Source: Buddleja alternifolia
Taxonomy: Eukaryota > Streptophyta > Magnoliopsida > Lamiales > Scrophulariaceae
DNA length: 64,000 nt
Direction of reading: 5' to 3'
NCBI GenBank assembly: GCA_019426215.1
Contig: CM033402.1
Coordinates: 5,518,001 to 5,582,000 of the forward strand
Part shown: positions 11,501-22,821 of the stretch, piece by piece
Layout: every line of letters begins with the position of its first letter
Position numbering within the stretch: position 1 is the first letter of the stretch
Made by a program: the position numbers and the translations under genes
The notes under the pieces: generated by a model
What the model was told of the DNA's origin: nothing
What the model saw: only the letters and a program-made list of their open reading frames with translations
Databases searched by the model: none

Positions 11501-12434
11501 ATGGGAGAAATCAAAAGGCTGAAACAACAATTGGCGAGTGAGTTTGAAATGAAGGATTTGGGGGCTGCAAATACAATTCTCGGGATGAGAATTATTCGAG
11601 ATAGGTTGAGTGGGAGCCTCAAGCTGACTCAGGAAAGGTACATACATAAGGTGCTTGATAGATTTGCTATCACTGATGCAAAGTCTAGAAGCACTCCTTT
11701 GGGGAGTCAATTCAAACTAAGCAAGGATCAATCACCTAAATCTGACGAGGAGCGAGAAAAGATGGCAAAGGTTCCATATGCCTCTGCTATTGGAAGTTTG
11801 ATGTACGCAATGGTGTGTACAAGGCCGGATATAGCTCATGCAGTGGGAGTCGTGAGTAGATATATGGCTAATCCGGGTTTACAGCATTAGGAAGCAGTGA
11901 AGTGGTTACTAAGGTACTTGAAAGGCACATCGGATATGTGTTTGAGTTTTAAGGCTAGTAATATCACTTTAGAGGGCTTTGTGGATGCTGACTTAGGTGG
12001 TGATCAAGATGGTCAGAAGAGCACATCGGGCTATATTTACACTTTGGGTGGCACAGCAATTAGTTGGATGTCAAGACTACAAAAATGTGTAGCACTTTCT
12101 ACAACCGAAGCCGAGTACATAGCTATTTCAGAAGCTGAAAAAGAGATGATTTGGTTGAAGAATTTTCTGAGGGAAATTGACAAGGAGCAACGGGATTGTG
12201 CACTTTATAGTGATAGTCAAAGTGCCATTTGTTTGGCAAAAAAATCCGGTGTTTCACTCAAAGACGAAACATATTCAATTGAAGTATCATCATATCCGAG
12301 AGATGATAGATGATGAGACTTTGGAATTGAAAAAGATTTTGGGTGCAAAGAATCCGGCAGACATGTTGACAAAGAGGGTTACCACCGAAAAATTGAGGCT
12401 TTGCATGGCCTCAGTGGGCCTCGAGTTTCTGTGA
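8567..12434 (+). pseudogene. copia gag-pol polyprotein, broken by two nonsense codons and one frameshift
   Basis: One reading frame runs from the gag ATG at 8567. Gag carries the UBN2/Tnt1-type capsid region and then a CCHC zinc knuckle interrupted by TAG at 9269-9271, at a position where family members usually have Tyr. The same frame continues through protease (DSGAS near 9425), the integrase HHCC region (about 9800-9920) and catalytic core, RT with YVDD near 11470, and RNase H (TEAEYIA near 12105). A second TAG at 11888-11890 replaces the Trp of the usual HWEAVKW motif. A run of seven A at 12238-12244 shifts the frame, and the true C-terminus continues in another frame to the stop at 12434. 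All domains are otherwise well preserved, so these are recent lesions in a once autonomous element. Confidence 0.92.
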
Positions 12435-12529
12435 AGAGGAGGTCAACTTTTGCTAGAGAGAGAGTGCATTAAATTGGAGGGAGAAGAGATTGTGTCTTCA
12501 ACTTTGAGTTTGGTCTCCAAGTGGGAGAT

Positions 12530-12992
12530 TGATAGGTTTTGTGGAGAAACAAACCAAAAGGTTGATTGGTAGGTGAAACCAAGAGGTTGATTGGTAGGTA
12601 AAACCAAAATGTTGTTTGGTAAGTGAACCAAGAGGTTGTTTGGTAGGTGAAATTACTCCTATAAATAGGAGTGAATTTCCTTCATTTCTATCATCCCAAA
12701 ATCGAGAGAAAACATAGAGAGCAAAGTGTGTGTAGTGTAGTTTATACTAGGGAAAACAATTTGTTGTAGATACAAATTATGCTACACGAAAAACACTTGT
12801 GATTTTTTTTTTCTTTCGGGGCAATACACTCTCAATCTCTTGTAATCGTTTTTTTTCCTCTCTCAAAAGAAATAAAATCTCTCTAGCATAGGTCCGTGGA
12901 CGTATGCAAATTGCCGAACCACGTAAAATTGTTGTCTCGTTTTCTTGCTTTCTTTTACTTTAAAGTTCGTTCATGCGCGTTGATTCCTAACA
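12530..12992 (+). repeat. copia 3' LTR
   Basis: The 463-bp LTR starts TGATAGG and ends CCTAACA, matching 8012-8524 except for scattered substitutions and fewer minisatellite units. Confidence 0.93.
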
Positions 12993-13280
12993 GATCAGCC
13001 TCTCAATATGCATTTCATTGGGTACTTTTTTTTTTTAGAAAAACAAATAGAAAATGACAGAATTCATTGGCTCGAATTAAAATCGAAGCTTGTAAATATG
13101 CGACTCAAGCCGGTCCAGAAAAAACAATTATAAACTGAGTTTTAACCTATAATCCGACATCGATCCACTCTAAGTTCGGCTCGTAGGGACAAACTGACAG
13201 CCCTACTTTCACTGCCAACATTTACACTTCAACACATTTCCAACAATCAAAATGCCATCCTCATGAAATTTGAGGCAGAA

Positions 13281-13757
13281 TTTTAATTTTAGTCCTAGAG
13301 GATCTCGTCATTCTAGTTTTAGTCTCACGCTTTATGGGCTTCTAAAAAACACGTCCCAATAATTTGAAAAACTTGTAGTTTTAGTCCTTTTTTTGAACAA
13401 CAATAGTATCATACTTTACTTTGCATTTTAAAATTGCATTTGGCCCCTTAAACTATACAAGATGTATTAAACACCTCCCTACACATTTTTTTCACTTACC
13501 CCCCCTAAATATATTTTTATTTCACTTAATTTTTCAGGCGGTAAGTGCACATTAATATTTGTTTAGAGGGGTATTTGTATAGTTTAGAGGGCAAAATGCA
13601 ATTTTTAAAATGCAAAATAAATTATGGGACTAACATTGTTTAAAGAATTACAACTTCTTCAAATTATTGGGACGTTTTTTAGAATCCTGTAAAGCGTGGG
13701 ACTAAACCTAGAATGGCGAGATCCTATGGGACTATATTTATCCTTCTGCCAAACATG
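13281..13757. mobile_element. foldback MITE with about 230-bp inverted arms
   Basis: The left arm (TTTAGTCCTAGAGGATCTCG onward) is matched in reverse complement by the right arm ending CGAGATCCTATGGGACTA. Shared inner blocks include CGTCCCAATAATTTGAA and CCTCTAAACTATACAA-like sequence. The loop is short and there is no ORF. It lies about 200 bp beyond the 3' end of the TAN1-type gene. Confidence 0.65.
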
Positions 13758-13953
13758 TGTCATCAAACACACTGAATTTATTGAATCCTAAAACTCAAAT
13801 TTATCATTAAGTGTATCAAATGCAGCAAGACATTATCCCAGTTCCAGATTTGATCAAACATCAACTAGAAGGTAAATGCTGAGAAGCTACAAAAGAGAAG
13901 AACGAAAGAAGAACCAGTACATTCAAACTTCTCACCGAGTTGAAAAGCCAAAT

Positions 13954-16900
13954 TCACTGAGTCGGTGAGGTGAGCTGCCTCAGATTGTACTTGGCCAATT
14001 CCTTGTACTTCTCCACAATTCCTATCAAGCAAACAGTCTGAAAACGAAATGTGTCAATAGATGTATAATAGGATCATTATTAGGGGCTTCAATGACATAA
14101 ATGATTGTGATTTTATTGAGAGTTGAATCCCGAGAACTCCTAAAAATCATTTTGTATAAAAGAACGATCATTATATATAGACTATAGGGGTAATTGCGTG
14201 CATACCCTTATTGGGTAATTACCACGAGCCCCTGAGGTTTTGCAAAATTACCAAGACAACCCTAACAATTCACAAAACAGTGGGTGAAAAATTGTAATCT
14301 GTTTTGTTTGTTTCGTTTTTATTGACAGTGGGTGAAATTGTAATATGTTTTTACTGACAAGGAAAGTTATGGTAATTTCTCAAACCGGGGTGTTTCGAAA
14401 TAAGAATCTCGCACAAGGGGTATCTATGTAATTTACCCTTATATAATAATATAAGTCAAACCAGTGCATATACCATGATTTCTTTTTCATTTTTGTTATG
14501 TTCTATGGATGATTATTGATTATTGATATGCTAAAATCTGAAAACCAAATAATACTTCAAACTCCACAGAGGCAGCAGCTCAAACAAAAGAAATTCACTC
14601 ATACTGTCATACATATGAAAATATGAAGCTATGGGGAATTTCTACAAGACCTGTTTTTCTTACCTTGACAATTTGGACCACAATATTTATATCAGGGTTG
14701 CTCAGATCGACTTTGTGCGGAGATGGTACACATTTGGCGACTGTGTCTATAATTTTTGTTCGATCAATGCCAGTATTTGCACGAGCATCATACAGAACTG
14801 CAAACTGAAATGCAATAATGAATCAAGAGAAAAATCTATTTATCTTTTTTTATGAATTGTGTTTTTGCTGGTATAAGAAATACATAGTGATCTTGCAGAG
14901 CCATAATGATTCGTATCCAAATAATATGGCGTGATGCACCTTAACAACAGAAGTTCATGTTATAGATTTTATTTATAACTGGTTACAACTTATAGTTCTC
15001 ATACTACTCAAGAATAAATATATTTGAAAAATAGTACATGTTTACCTTACGCGGGACTTGGGTTTCTACAGGAAAATGCTTTTCAATGACAGGTGTGATG
15101 GCTCGTCTTATTTCCTCATCTGAAGTGTAGCATGATACTTCAACTGGAAGCACTCTTAACAAAAACCTGGTGAAAGATATCACGCTCTCAGTCCATTTTA
15201 TAAAGTGAGGGTGCGATTGGGCCATCGGTTGAAAAGTTAAAATATGCATTTGGAGTCGAAACGCTATTTTGACGACAATTTGGCTAATCTATTTTGGACA
15301 TTTTGTGTTAAAAAATCACGTTTTGGAAAAGCTGGAATCCTAGGGTATGTTTGTTTATGTTTTTGAGTTAAATTTTGAAAATTTCTCGGGAAATGCATAC
15401 TACGGAGATTCATGTGAAAATGATGTGATGTGTGTTGAGTATGTTTATGTTTTATAAAAAAGGTTGAAATCAAATCAATATTGATAGGTTGATGTATAGT
15501 GTGTTGAATAATTGAGTGAGTTATTTATTTAATGATTATGTGAATAAAGAAATAATAAATATAAATTAAAAATTGTAAAGTATGAAAACGAAAGAGAAAT
15601 AATAATAATAGAAGTAAATGATTTTGATTGATGATTGTATGAAATGATAAATATAGTGAGGTGATAGGTAATTATACAAGGGATTGAAAAAGTTAAAATG
15701 AAAAAAGGTAAATTTGGATGAAAATAGTTTGTGTTATAGTTTTTAGGATTTTGTGATCCAAAAATTGAAAATGGAATTTGAAAACATAAAAACAAGTCTT
15801 TAGCTTTTGCCATAATCAATTTTGGAAGAATCAATTTTGTCCCATAATCAATTATGCAAAAGATGGGCCAAACTCACCCCAAGACAAATTTAACAAGTTG
15901 AAAAAATGGAACCTTGACACGTGTTTCCTGGATGAAGCAATAGAAGTCATCATGTGTTGGACAATTTCTTTCGGGGTTGGATCTCCATCCCTTTTGCGCA
16001 TTTGTATAAAGATAACACCATTACAACCGGTGTCGAGCTTATTGAAACGCCTCTGTTTAGACAAATAGAGAAATGTATTACCAAGATAGATATAATATAT
16101 AGGGATAGTTACATGCACACCCCTTAACTTTTTGGGTAACTACCACGAGTTCCCTCAACTCGAAAAGTAGGGGTAAAATCATAAAATGTTTTTACTGAGG
16201 TAAAATTGTAATATGCTTTCACTCACAAGGGAAATTATGAGAGTTTCTCAAAGTTTAGGGTGATTTTCGTAGTTGGGATCTCTAGGAGGGGTGTCTATAT
16301 AATATAATTTAGACTAATTTATATATGACCAGGAGGGTAGAATACAACAGCATATTGTTAAGTTGTTGATTTAAGTAATCAAATGACATTAAAGAAGAAA
16401 AAAATATTGGATGCTAGCACTATTGACATCTTGCTCAAGTAACAAAAATAATACTCCCTCTGTCCCAAACTAACAACTCCTAGTTCCGTTTCCATACATC
16501 CCAGAATAAGATCCCATTCGCTAAAATGGAATTATTTTTTCCCCCAAAACTATCCTCTTAATTAAAGTAATGACTCACAAGACGTATTTTTTAAGGGCAA
16601 TATTGTAGAAGAAATAGAACTTCTAAACTCGTGTCTGTCAAACACTCAAACTAGGCCTGAAATTTTGGGACTGACAGATTATATGCTTCATAGATGTAGA
16701 GATAGAGATGTTAATACTGTTAAGAAAAGCATACAGAAGTTACTGGAAAAGCCATTTCACCAGTAGTGTTCAAGTTGAAAGTCGAATTAGGTCTTATAAT
16801 CGAGACTTAGTTTACAGGTCTTAATCCCTTACATTTCTACAAAGACATAAAGGAGATGGCAGTAAAAATGTGTATCAACTGTACAAGATATTCAATGACT

Positions 16901-18278
16901 ACCATACAGAAATAAGGAAAGTGTAGTTATATAAAAATAAATAAAAATCGAAGATACGTTTTTGGACTCACCTTGCTCTTATCTCCAAGTTCAGCTAGCT
17001 CCTCTTCAATTAGCTTATCAACAGATTTCTCTTCTACCTTTTTAGACAAGTTTCCATGATTATGTGCATTTTCCTCCACGCATTGTTTCTTTACTGGTGG
17101 CTCCACAGATTCAGCTTCTTGTTTTTCTTGATTCTCAGATTTCTCCTTATTTTCTTCTGTTTTTGTTTCAAGAGATCCACCATCCTTAATTTGATTTTCG
17201 CTCTTGTCCTCCTTTATCTGTGCATTTTCGGAGTCCTTTGGAGGATCATCATTTTCATCTTCATCATCGTCGCTATCGGAGGATGCAAATTTGATTATTT
17301 TGTTCAAGGGCTTCGTAGATAGTTCCGTTTGTTCAGCTTTTGACTCTTTACCCTCCACAAGCTCTTCATAAAACTGTCTTGCAAAACAAATAAATAATAA
17401 AAACAAAGATCGCTTCACTTAGTTCAACTTCCAAGGATATTAGAAGAACGAAATTAATAAATGAGTAATGCATTCAGTAAGTGCATGAATTATGGATCTA
17501 CTAATAATAATTGTAATTTTATTTTATTTTTAAAAAGAAGGCCTTTTGCTTTCAAATCCTGATCTTAATATACCATAATGTGAAGCTAAAAAGTAAATGA
17601 TTACATGTAATGTATAATAAATGAACTATGAACTCAGTATTGCATGAATCAAAGTGCTTTTTGCCTTCACTTCAAATTTTAAATTCACAATATACTCTAG
17701 TTCTTAACAATTCATTTAAGTAAAAACTTTATCAAAATACCTAAAAGAATCACAAAACCATCTTAATGGTTAACTGAATTAAAGAACAACACATAAACTA
17801 AATTTAACAATTTACAACAGCCCAGAAAGTAAATTTAACAATTAACCAACCAAATGTTCAATCTATAACACATAAAATAAATCAAGAGTTCAACTTTTTT
17901 CCTCCTATGTATACATATATATATATATATATATATTGCCTGTATATAAATGTAAAAATATGTACTTACAGAGTCGATAACATCAATGGCCTCACGCGAG
18001 GCCTGAAACTCCCTCCCACCATCACAAGTTATGAAGAAACCTTCAACTCCTGGACGTAAAGGGTAACCCCCCTTTTTCACTGGCTTCTGAAAAAAATCAA
18101 ATCTTCAAAATGAGAAAAAGGCATATATATATATAAATATATACACACACATATATATATATATTCATACAAGTGGACAGAGATAGAGAGAGAGGGGGGG
18201 TGGAATTACATTGTGGGGAAGGTAGTTCTTCCTTTTCTTGTTATTTTTGTTTGGCTTGGATTTGTTCTCAGTCGCCAT
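13954..18278 (-). CDS. TAN1: THUMP-domain tRNA acetylation factor, TAN1/THUMPD1 family (seven exons)
   Basis: Exons on the minus strand: 18278-18210, 18086-17970, 17373-16972, 16052-15913, 15166-15046, 14804-14664 and 14037-13954. All have GT-AG borders and join in one frame of 357 codons plus stop. The product has a Lys/Asn-rich N-terminus, the conserved YPLRPGVEGFFITCDGGRE block (about 30-48), a low-complexity acidic Asp/Glu/Lys region (about 75-165, exon 3) and a C-terminal THUMP domain (about 200-335). In yeast and animals this family works with the NAT10/Kre33 acetyltransferase to make N4-acetylcytidine at position 12 of tRNA-Ser and tRNA-Leu. The same role in plants is inferred. Introns contain several MITEs. 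No lesion was seen. Confidence 0.9.
14187..14455. mobile_element. MITE in the last TAN1 intron
   Basis: The ends are inverted: the left is TAGGGGTAATTGCGTGCATA and the right reads, in reverse complement, ATAAGGGTAAATTACATAGA. The inner part carries the GGTAATTACCACGAG block also found in the related copy at 16100-16318. It is non-coding. Confidence 0.55.
15340..15802. mobile_element. Tourist-like MITE in a TAN1 intron
   Basis: The left end is GGGTATGTTTGTTTATGTTTT, shortened here to its core GTATGTTTGTTTATG. The right end carries AAAACATAAAAACAAG in inverted orientation. These ends resemble those of the Harbinger-type element at 55871-61819, so a Tourist/Harbinger affiliation is plausible. 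It has no coding sequence. Confidence 0.45.
16100..16318. mobile_element. MITE in the third TAN1 intron
   Basis: This is a second member of the family at 14187-14455. It shares GGGTAACTACCACGAG on the left, ATTGTAATATGCTTT in the middle and a right end running GGGGTGTCTATATAAT. It is non-coding. Confidence 0.5.
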
Positions 18279-18299
18279 TGAAAGAGTGTTAGAGCAGTT

Positions 18300-18865
18300 T
18301 CGAGGTTTATGAATGATGGGGTTAGAGTGATTGAATTTGGGGCTTTTCGGTTTGGGATGATATCAATTTTAGACCCCAATTGAAGAGGGTTGCAATATTA
18401 GACCCTTTATGTTTGTTTTTTCTTTTCTCTTTATTTTTTGGGACTAATTCAAGAGAAAGGTCCAAAATATCCCTGTTTTGTCAGCCCCTATCACTGTTGC
18501 ATTTTTAAGAATTTACAAATCAAGTCCCTTATTCTTAAGAATAGTTTTTTTGGTCCTTTAATATTTAAATTTGGTTTATTTAGTCCCTAATATATGAAAA
18601 ACGTCATTAATTAAAATAATTACATAAATTAAAAGTTATTAACAAAATAATTACAGAAAATAGATAAGATTACTGTTCACTTTTTAGATTATGAATTAAG
18701 GCTCACATTTTATCATTCTCAAGTAAGAGGGTTGCTTCGAGAATCCGATTGATTCATCAACGAAGACTTATGTTGGATAGAAATGAAGTACCTATTTTAG
18801 TCTTTTGAATTTAAAATGTAAACTTAATTCATTTTACAATTTTAAAACTCAGTAACCTTGTTTTG
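18300..18865. other. intergenic, upstream of TAN1
   Basis: This holds the presumed TAN1 promoter region plus AT-rich sequence with TTTAGTCCC-type low-copy repeats. No gene was seen. The boundary with the viral insertion lies somewhere near 18865. Confidence 0.4.
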
Positions 18866-18944
18866 ATAAATGGCTAGAGAAAACCTTTCTGATGTGGAAG
18901 ATCAGATAAACTGCGACCACAGAGCATATTCAGAATACTCAAGC

Positions 18945-18956
18945 TCTGATACCATT
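18945..18956 (-). promoter_or_regulatory. viral primer-binding site (tRNA-Met type)
   Basis: On the minus strand this reads TGGTATCAGAGC, the sequence complementary to initiator tRNA-Met used by Caulimoviridae. It lies about 450 nt downstream of the viral TATA box, at the expected far end of a long leader. Confidence 0.75.
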
Positions 18957-19313
18957 TTGCTTGCACACTGGGGGGAATTATCCCGCACATTTTGTTTCCC
19001 AACCAGTAACACCGAGAAGGTAAACAAAATCTTCCCAAAGCAGTATCAGAGATTATTGAAAACAATAATTTGTACAGCGGAAACATATTTTTGAGACGAT
19101 GAAAGAGTAGAATGTTACTACGGTTCATCATCATTTTTAGCATTTTTAATGTTTTTGTAATTTCGGTTTTTTAATGTTTTTGTATTTTTTGAACATGAGA
19201 GAGTTATAACATTTTTAAATAGTAGGGGAATCTCATCCCTGGGGTAATTTACTCACTATGCATTATAAAGCAGATAAAAACTTACAAGATATTATTGCAC
19301 ATAAAGAAGATAT

Positions 19314-19319
19314 TTTATT
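19314..19319 (-). terminator. viral polyadenylation signal
   Basis: AATAAA on the minus strand, roughly 60-70 nt downstream of the predicted viral transcription start. This fits a terminally redundant pregenomic RNA that reads past the signal on its first passage. Confidence 0.55.
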
Positions 19320-19403
19320 ACAAGAAAGGTGAGAGACTCTCTCGCAACCAAGAAGTGTGGGTTGGAGAGTGTTCAAGGGGCAATTTTTACAACTAAGGGA
19401 TGA

Positions 19404-19417
19404 GGTCTTTTAATAGG
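19404..19417 (-). promoter_or_regulatory. viral pregenomic-RNA promoter TATA-like box
   Basis: The minus strand reads CCTATTAAAAGACC, followed by a likely start region. A 9-bp inverted pair (CTCATCCCT) brackets the poly(A) signal: GGGATGAG at 19397-19404 and CTCATCCC at 19232-19239 on the plus strand. This suggests a leader stem. Confidence 0.5.
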
Positions 19418-19772
19418 CCTCAGACATGAAAAAAATTACAACAAAATGAAGAGAGATTTGGCATCCGAACTGCCATTATTGCAAACAGTGTCTTAATAGT
19501 AAGAAAGTACATAGGTGGCAATAGTGAACAGTTGATATAGTACAAAAGTTGCTGAGATTGTTGCTTTGAATTCCGTGCCTTGTTTGATAGCTGAATTATT
19601 GCTGCAAATTATTGCCCTTGCTGCTGATACATTTATGGTTTTTGTCTGGGAGATGCATTATTTTGCTGAAACTTTGAATGTTGTCTTCATGAGCTGCCTC
19701 TTGAAATTTGTCTTGTAGCTGAATTATTGGTGCTGCTAAACATTATTGCTGAACTGTTGAAGCCTTTGTCTT

Positions 19773-21395
19773 CTAGTATGTATCTCGACTGGTTCCTTCT
19801 AGATCTGGATTATATTCTGAATCAGGATTATATCTTAGTGGGTATTCCACACTTGTCATTGCTCTTTTTCCTAATGTAGTAAGGCGAATCTTGCATCTGG
19901 TCTTGGCCGGAATAAATATGCTATGATGAGGTGCCTGGAAAATAAGCTTGAGATCTGAATCTGAATTGGGCATCATATACTGTCGCTGCGTTTTCCTCCT
20001 TATTTCCAAAGCTAATTTGAGCTCTTCTATATTGGCTAAAGGATTAATAGCTTTAGGACAATTCCACAATGTTGACATTGGTTCCCATTTTTCATAATTC
20101 TCTGTTATTGAAAAGAATGAATGTCCTATTTCTATTCCTGTAGTGTTCCAAATTGGAGGTAGAGATACTATGTCAAGCTTGAGACTTTCTGCTGCTTGTT
20201 GCTCGAATATGAAATTGACAGCGTCTGAAATATGTCGACCTATATGAGTCACTTGTACTGGATCTGATACAAATATTTTTGCTATGAAACCATAGTCTAA
20301 TAGCCTTTGAACGCTGATAAATTCTTCATCTATCCATCCTTCTCTAAAAACTGATGCATCTATATGAATATTAGGCCATGAAAAATATTTTAGGGTGTAG
20401 AATTTTAATGATCCTTCGTGGCGAATAGGTTCTCCCTTTCATTGTAGTAGGCGAGTCTTTGAAATTATTCCTTCTATTTGCTGATTGATAATAATTTGGG
20501 CTACCTTTAACATTCTTTTGTAAAAGCTATCTTCTGCTTTTTGCCAAATGAGACTCTGAATTTCTTCAGGTAAAGCTAGAACTGTTTGGCAAGGGTTAAA
20601 AAAAGTTCGAACAGACAAGAATTGGTAGGATTTATTTTTGATATCCTTAGGAACATCATTTTGTCTAGGGTTTATTAAATGGGCTGATAACTTTTGATGC
20701 TGGGCTAAAAGGTCTTGATAAATTTTTTCAAGGTTGGTAAATTGTTTAGTTATGGTTTCTAGGTCATCTTCGAGTGCTTCTACATCTGGGTTTATGGGTC
20801 TCTTTCCTTTTGAAAGTATTTTGGGTTTTGCATTTTCGCCATTAGGCTGAATGTAAAAATTTGGGCCTAAAATTCTTTTTGCTGCTGTTACTGCTTCATG
20901 AAAATGTTTAAAGGGCTCCAAGTATCCCTTTGCTACCTTCTGAATGCTTTGTATTGCTCGTTGATAATCTTCAAAGATTCCCACTGGTTCTCCTCTAATA
21001 ACAAGATAAACTGTTGCTTCGTCTATTGGAAAATTTTTGTTTTCCCTTTCAAAGTAATAACAAAGTGCATTTAGTGCTGTTAATTTGCCGGCTGAAGGAT
21101 GAGCTTCCCATAGAGCATTGAGTAAGATACTTTGATCTTCGGTTATATGAGGGGTATCTTTTGGAAACTTGAAATTATGTCTGACTGGAAGAGCTATTTT
21201 GCCAAAGGTTTTTAAAGCTGGTCTAGGAAAAACGCTTTGTGTAGCTGGATTGAAAAACTGAGTTTCTATTGTGAATGCTAGTCTATTCTGGCTAGTTTGT
21301 TGAAAATTAGGCCTGAAAGCTGGTCTTCGGACTATTTGGTTGTAAGCTGCAGAGGGAGGTCTTGTTTGTTTGTTGTCTTGGTCGTTGGAAGCCAT
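19773..21395 (-). pseudogene. pararetroviral viroplasmin/translation transactivator-type protein, one nonsense codon
   Basis: The reading frame starts with ATG at 21395 and runs to 19773, about 540 codons, interrupted by a single TGA at 20439-20441. The frame is open on both sides of it. The N-terminal half has the caulimovirus viroplasmin (RNase H1 N-domain-like) pattern at about residues 130-180 and then a coiled-coil-like stretch. In caulimoviruses this protein forms inclusion bodies and allows reinitiation of translation on the polycistronic RNA. Its start overlaps the end of the RNase H frame by 64 nt. The family call rests on the short viroplasmin motif and on position. Confidence 0.72.
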
Positions 21396-22821
21396 GATCT
21401 GTTTCCCAAAATTAAAGTTAATTGTCTGCTTAATAAATCTGCTATGCTATTGTTTGATCCTTTAATATGTTCAAATTCTACTTTATATCCATTACCTTCT
21501 ATTGTATTTCTAAAATTTAACCATATTTTATTATTTTGTTTTCTAGAATTTTCATTTTTTATAAATCTAACTACAGCTTCACAATCTGTTCTAATAGTAA
21601 AAGGTTTATTTAAATATAGTCTAAAATGGTCTATTGCTTTAACTATTCCTGCTATTTCATAATCCAGGCTAGTCCAATTACTTCCTATTTTGTTAAAATT
21701 ACCACTGGAATAAGTTGATATTTTTTCTTCACTTTTTGGAGAAAATTTATGAGGTTTACATTTTAATATTGCTCTCCATCCTTCTATAGAGCTATCTACT
21801 TCTATTATGACATAATCAGTACTTAAGGGTAATTCTAAAAGTTTTAAATCTTTAACAATTTCTTTAATTTTTCTGACTAGGTTAATATCTTCTTGATTAA
21901 AATGTCTTTGACCTGATTTTCCTGTTTTCTTACATAATGGTCCGACTAATTTACTAAGTTTAGGAATAAATTTTCTAGAGTAATTTAATATTCCTAAAAA
22001 CGCTTGTATTTGTTTTAAGTTTTCTAGCTTATCTGGGAAATCTAGAATTTTTTTTAGCTATATGAGGTTGAAATTTAATTTGTCCGTTTCCTATTTCTAA
22101 ACCTAAAAAGCTTATTTTTCTCTTAAAAAGTTTCATTTTCTTTTTAAATACTACTATTCCGTTTTCTTCTATTAGCTTAAACACTTGTTTTAAATGATCT
22201 TGATGTTGCTTAAAAGTTTTAGAAGCTACTAAAATGTCATCTATATACACTAAACAAAAATCTAAATGTTTAAATATAGTATCCATAAATCTTTGAAATA
22301 TTGCTGGAGCATTTTCTAAACCAAAAGATAGAACATTCCACTCGAAATGTCCTTCACTACAGTTGAAAGCTGTCCATTTTTTGTCTTCTTCTACCATTTT
22401 AATTTGATTATATCCGCTTTTTAAATCAAATTTTGAAAATATCTTTTTATTTTGTATAAGTTTAATTAACTCATCTTTATTAGATATTCTATAAGCATCA
22501 TCTTCTGTATTATCATTCAGTCTCTTAAAATTATATACTATTCTAGGTTTTCCTTTTTTTATGCATTATTTCTTACTATAAAGGCTGCTGATCTATGAGG
22601 ACTATCACTTCTTCTGATAACACCGATTTCCAACATTTCTTTTATTTGGGTTTTGAATTCTTTTATATCTTCAGGAGTATATTCTATAGCTGCTGTTCTT
22701 ATAACTATATCTGGGTTTAATATGTTTAGTTTAAAAGTATAGTTTACTTCGTTTGTAGCTAAATTATCTCCTATAAATCCTAACATTTCTAATTTATGCA
22801 AAATTCTTTCATTTTCTAGGT
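21332..22821 (-). pseudogene. pararetroviral reverse transcriptase-RNase H, frameshifted
   Basis: The frame continues from the protease region. The first segment (22801-22559) is the RT entry region. The frame then shifts at an A-rich run near 22555-22562, and the palm follows (22560 to 22029) with the YIDD-type catalytic box near 22240. A second shift occurs at a seven-A run near 22050. The connection and RNase H domains then run open to a TAG at 21332-21334. No integrase is present. Each break is a 1-2 nt indel, with no large deletion. This is the enzyme that copies pregenomic RNA into DNA. Here it cannot be made intact. Confidence 0.85.

Larger units (their letters stand above)
8012..12992 (+). 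mobile_element. complete Ty1/copia LTR retrotransposon (inactivated)
   Basis: This is a full element with TG...CA LTRs, flanked by a perfect 5-bp target duplication GATCA at 8007-8011 and 12993-12997. The 5' LTR is 8012-8524 and the 3' LTR is 12530-12992. A primer-binding site resembling initiator tRNA-Met (TGGTATCAAAGC, 8527-8538) follows the 5' LTR. A polypurine tract (AAGTGGGAGA, 12519-12528) precedes the 3' LTR. Protease, integrase, RT and RNase H come in copia order, and the gag looks Tnt1/Tork-like. The LTRs differ at roughly 15 positions by eye, so the insertion is fairly young but not recent. It cannot make its own full polyprotein (see the gag-pol entry). Confidence 0.95.

Noticed and set aside
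15529..15834. 101-codon minus-strand ORF, Phe/Ile/Ser-rich
   Set aside because: It lies inside a TAN1 intron within a Tourist-like MITE, is AT-driven and has no domain.
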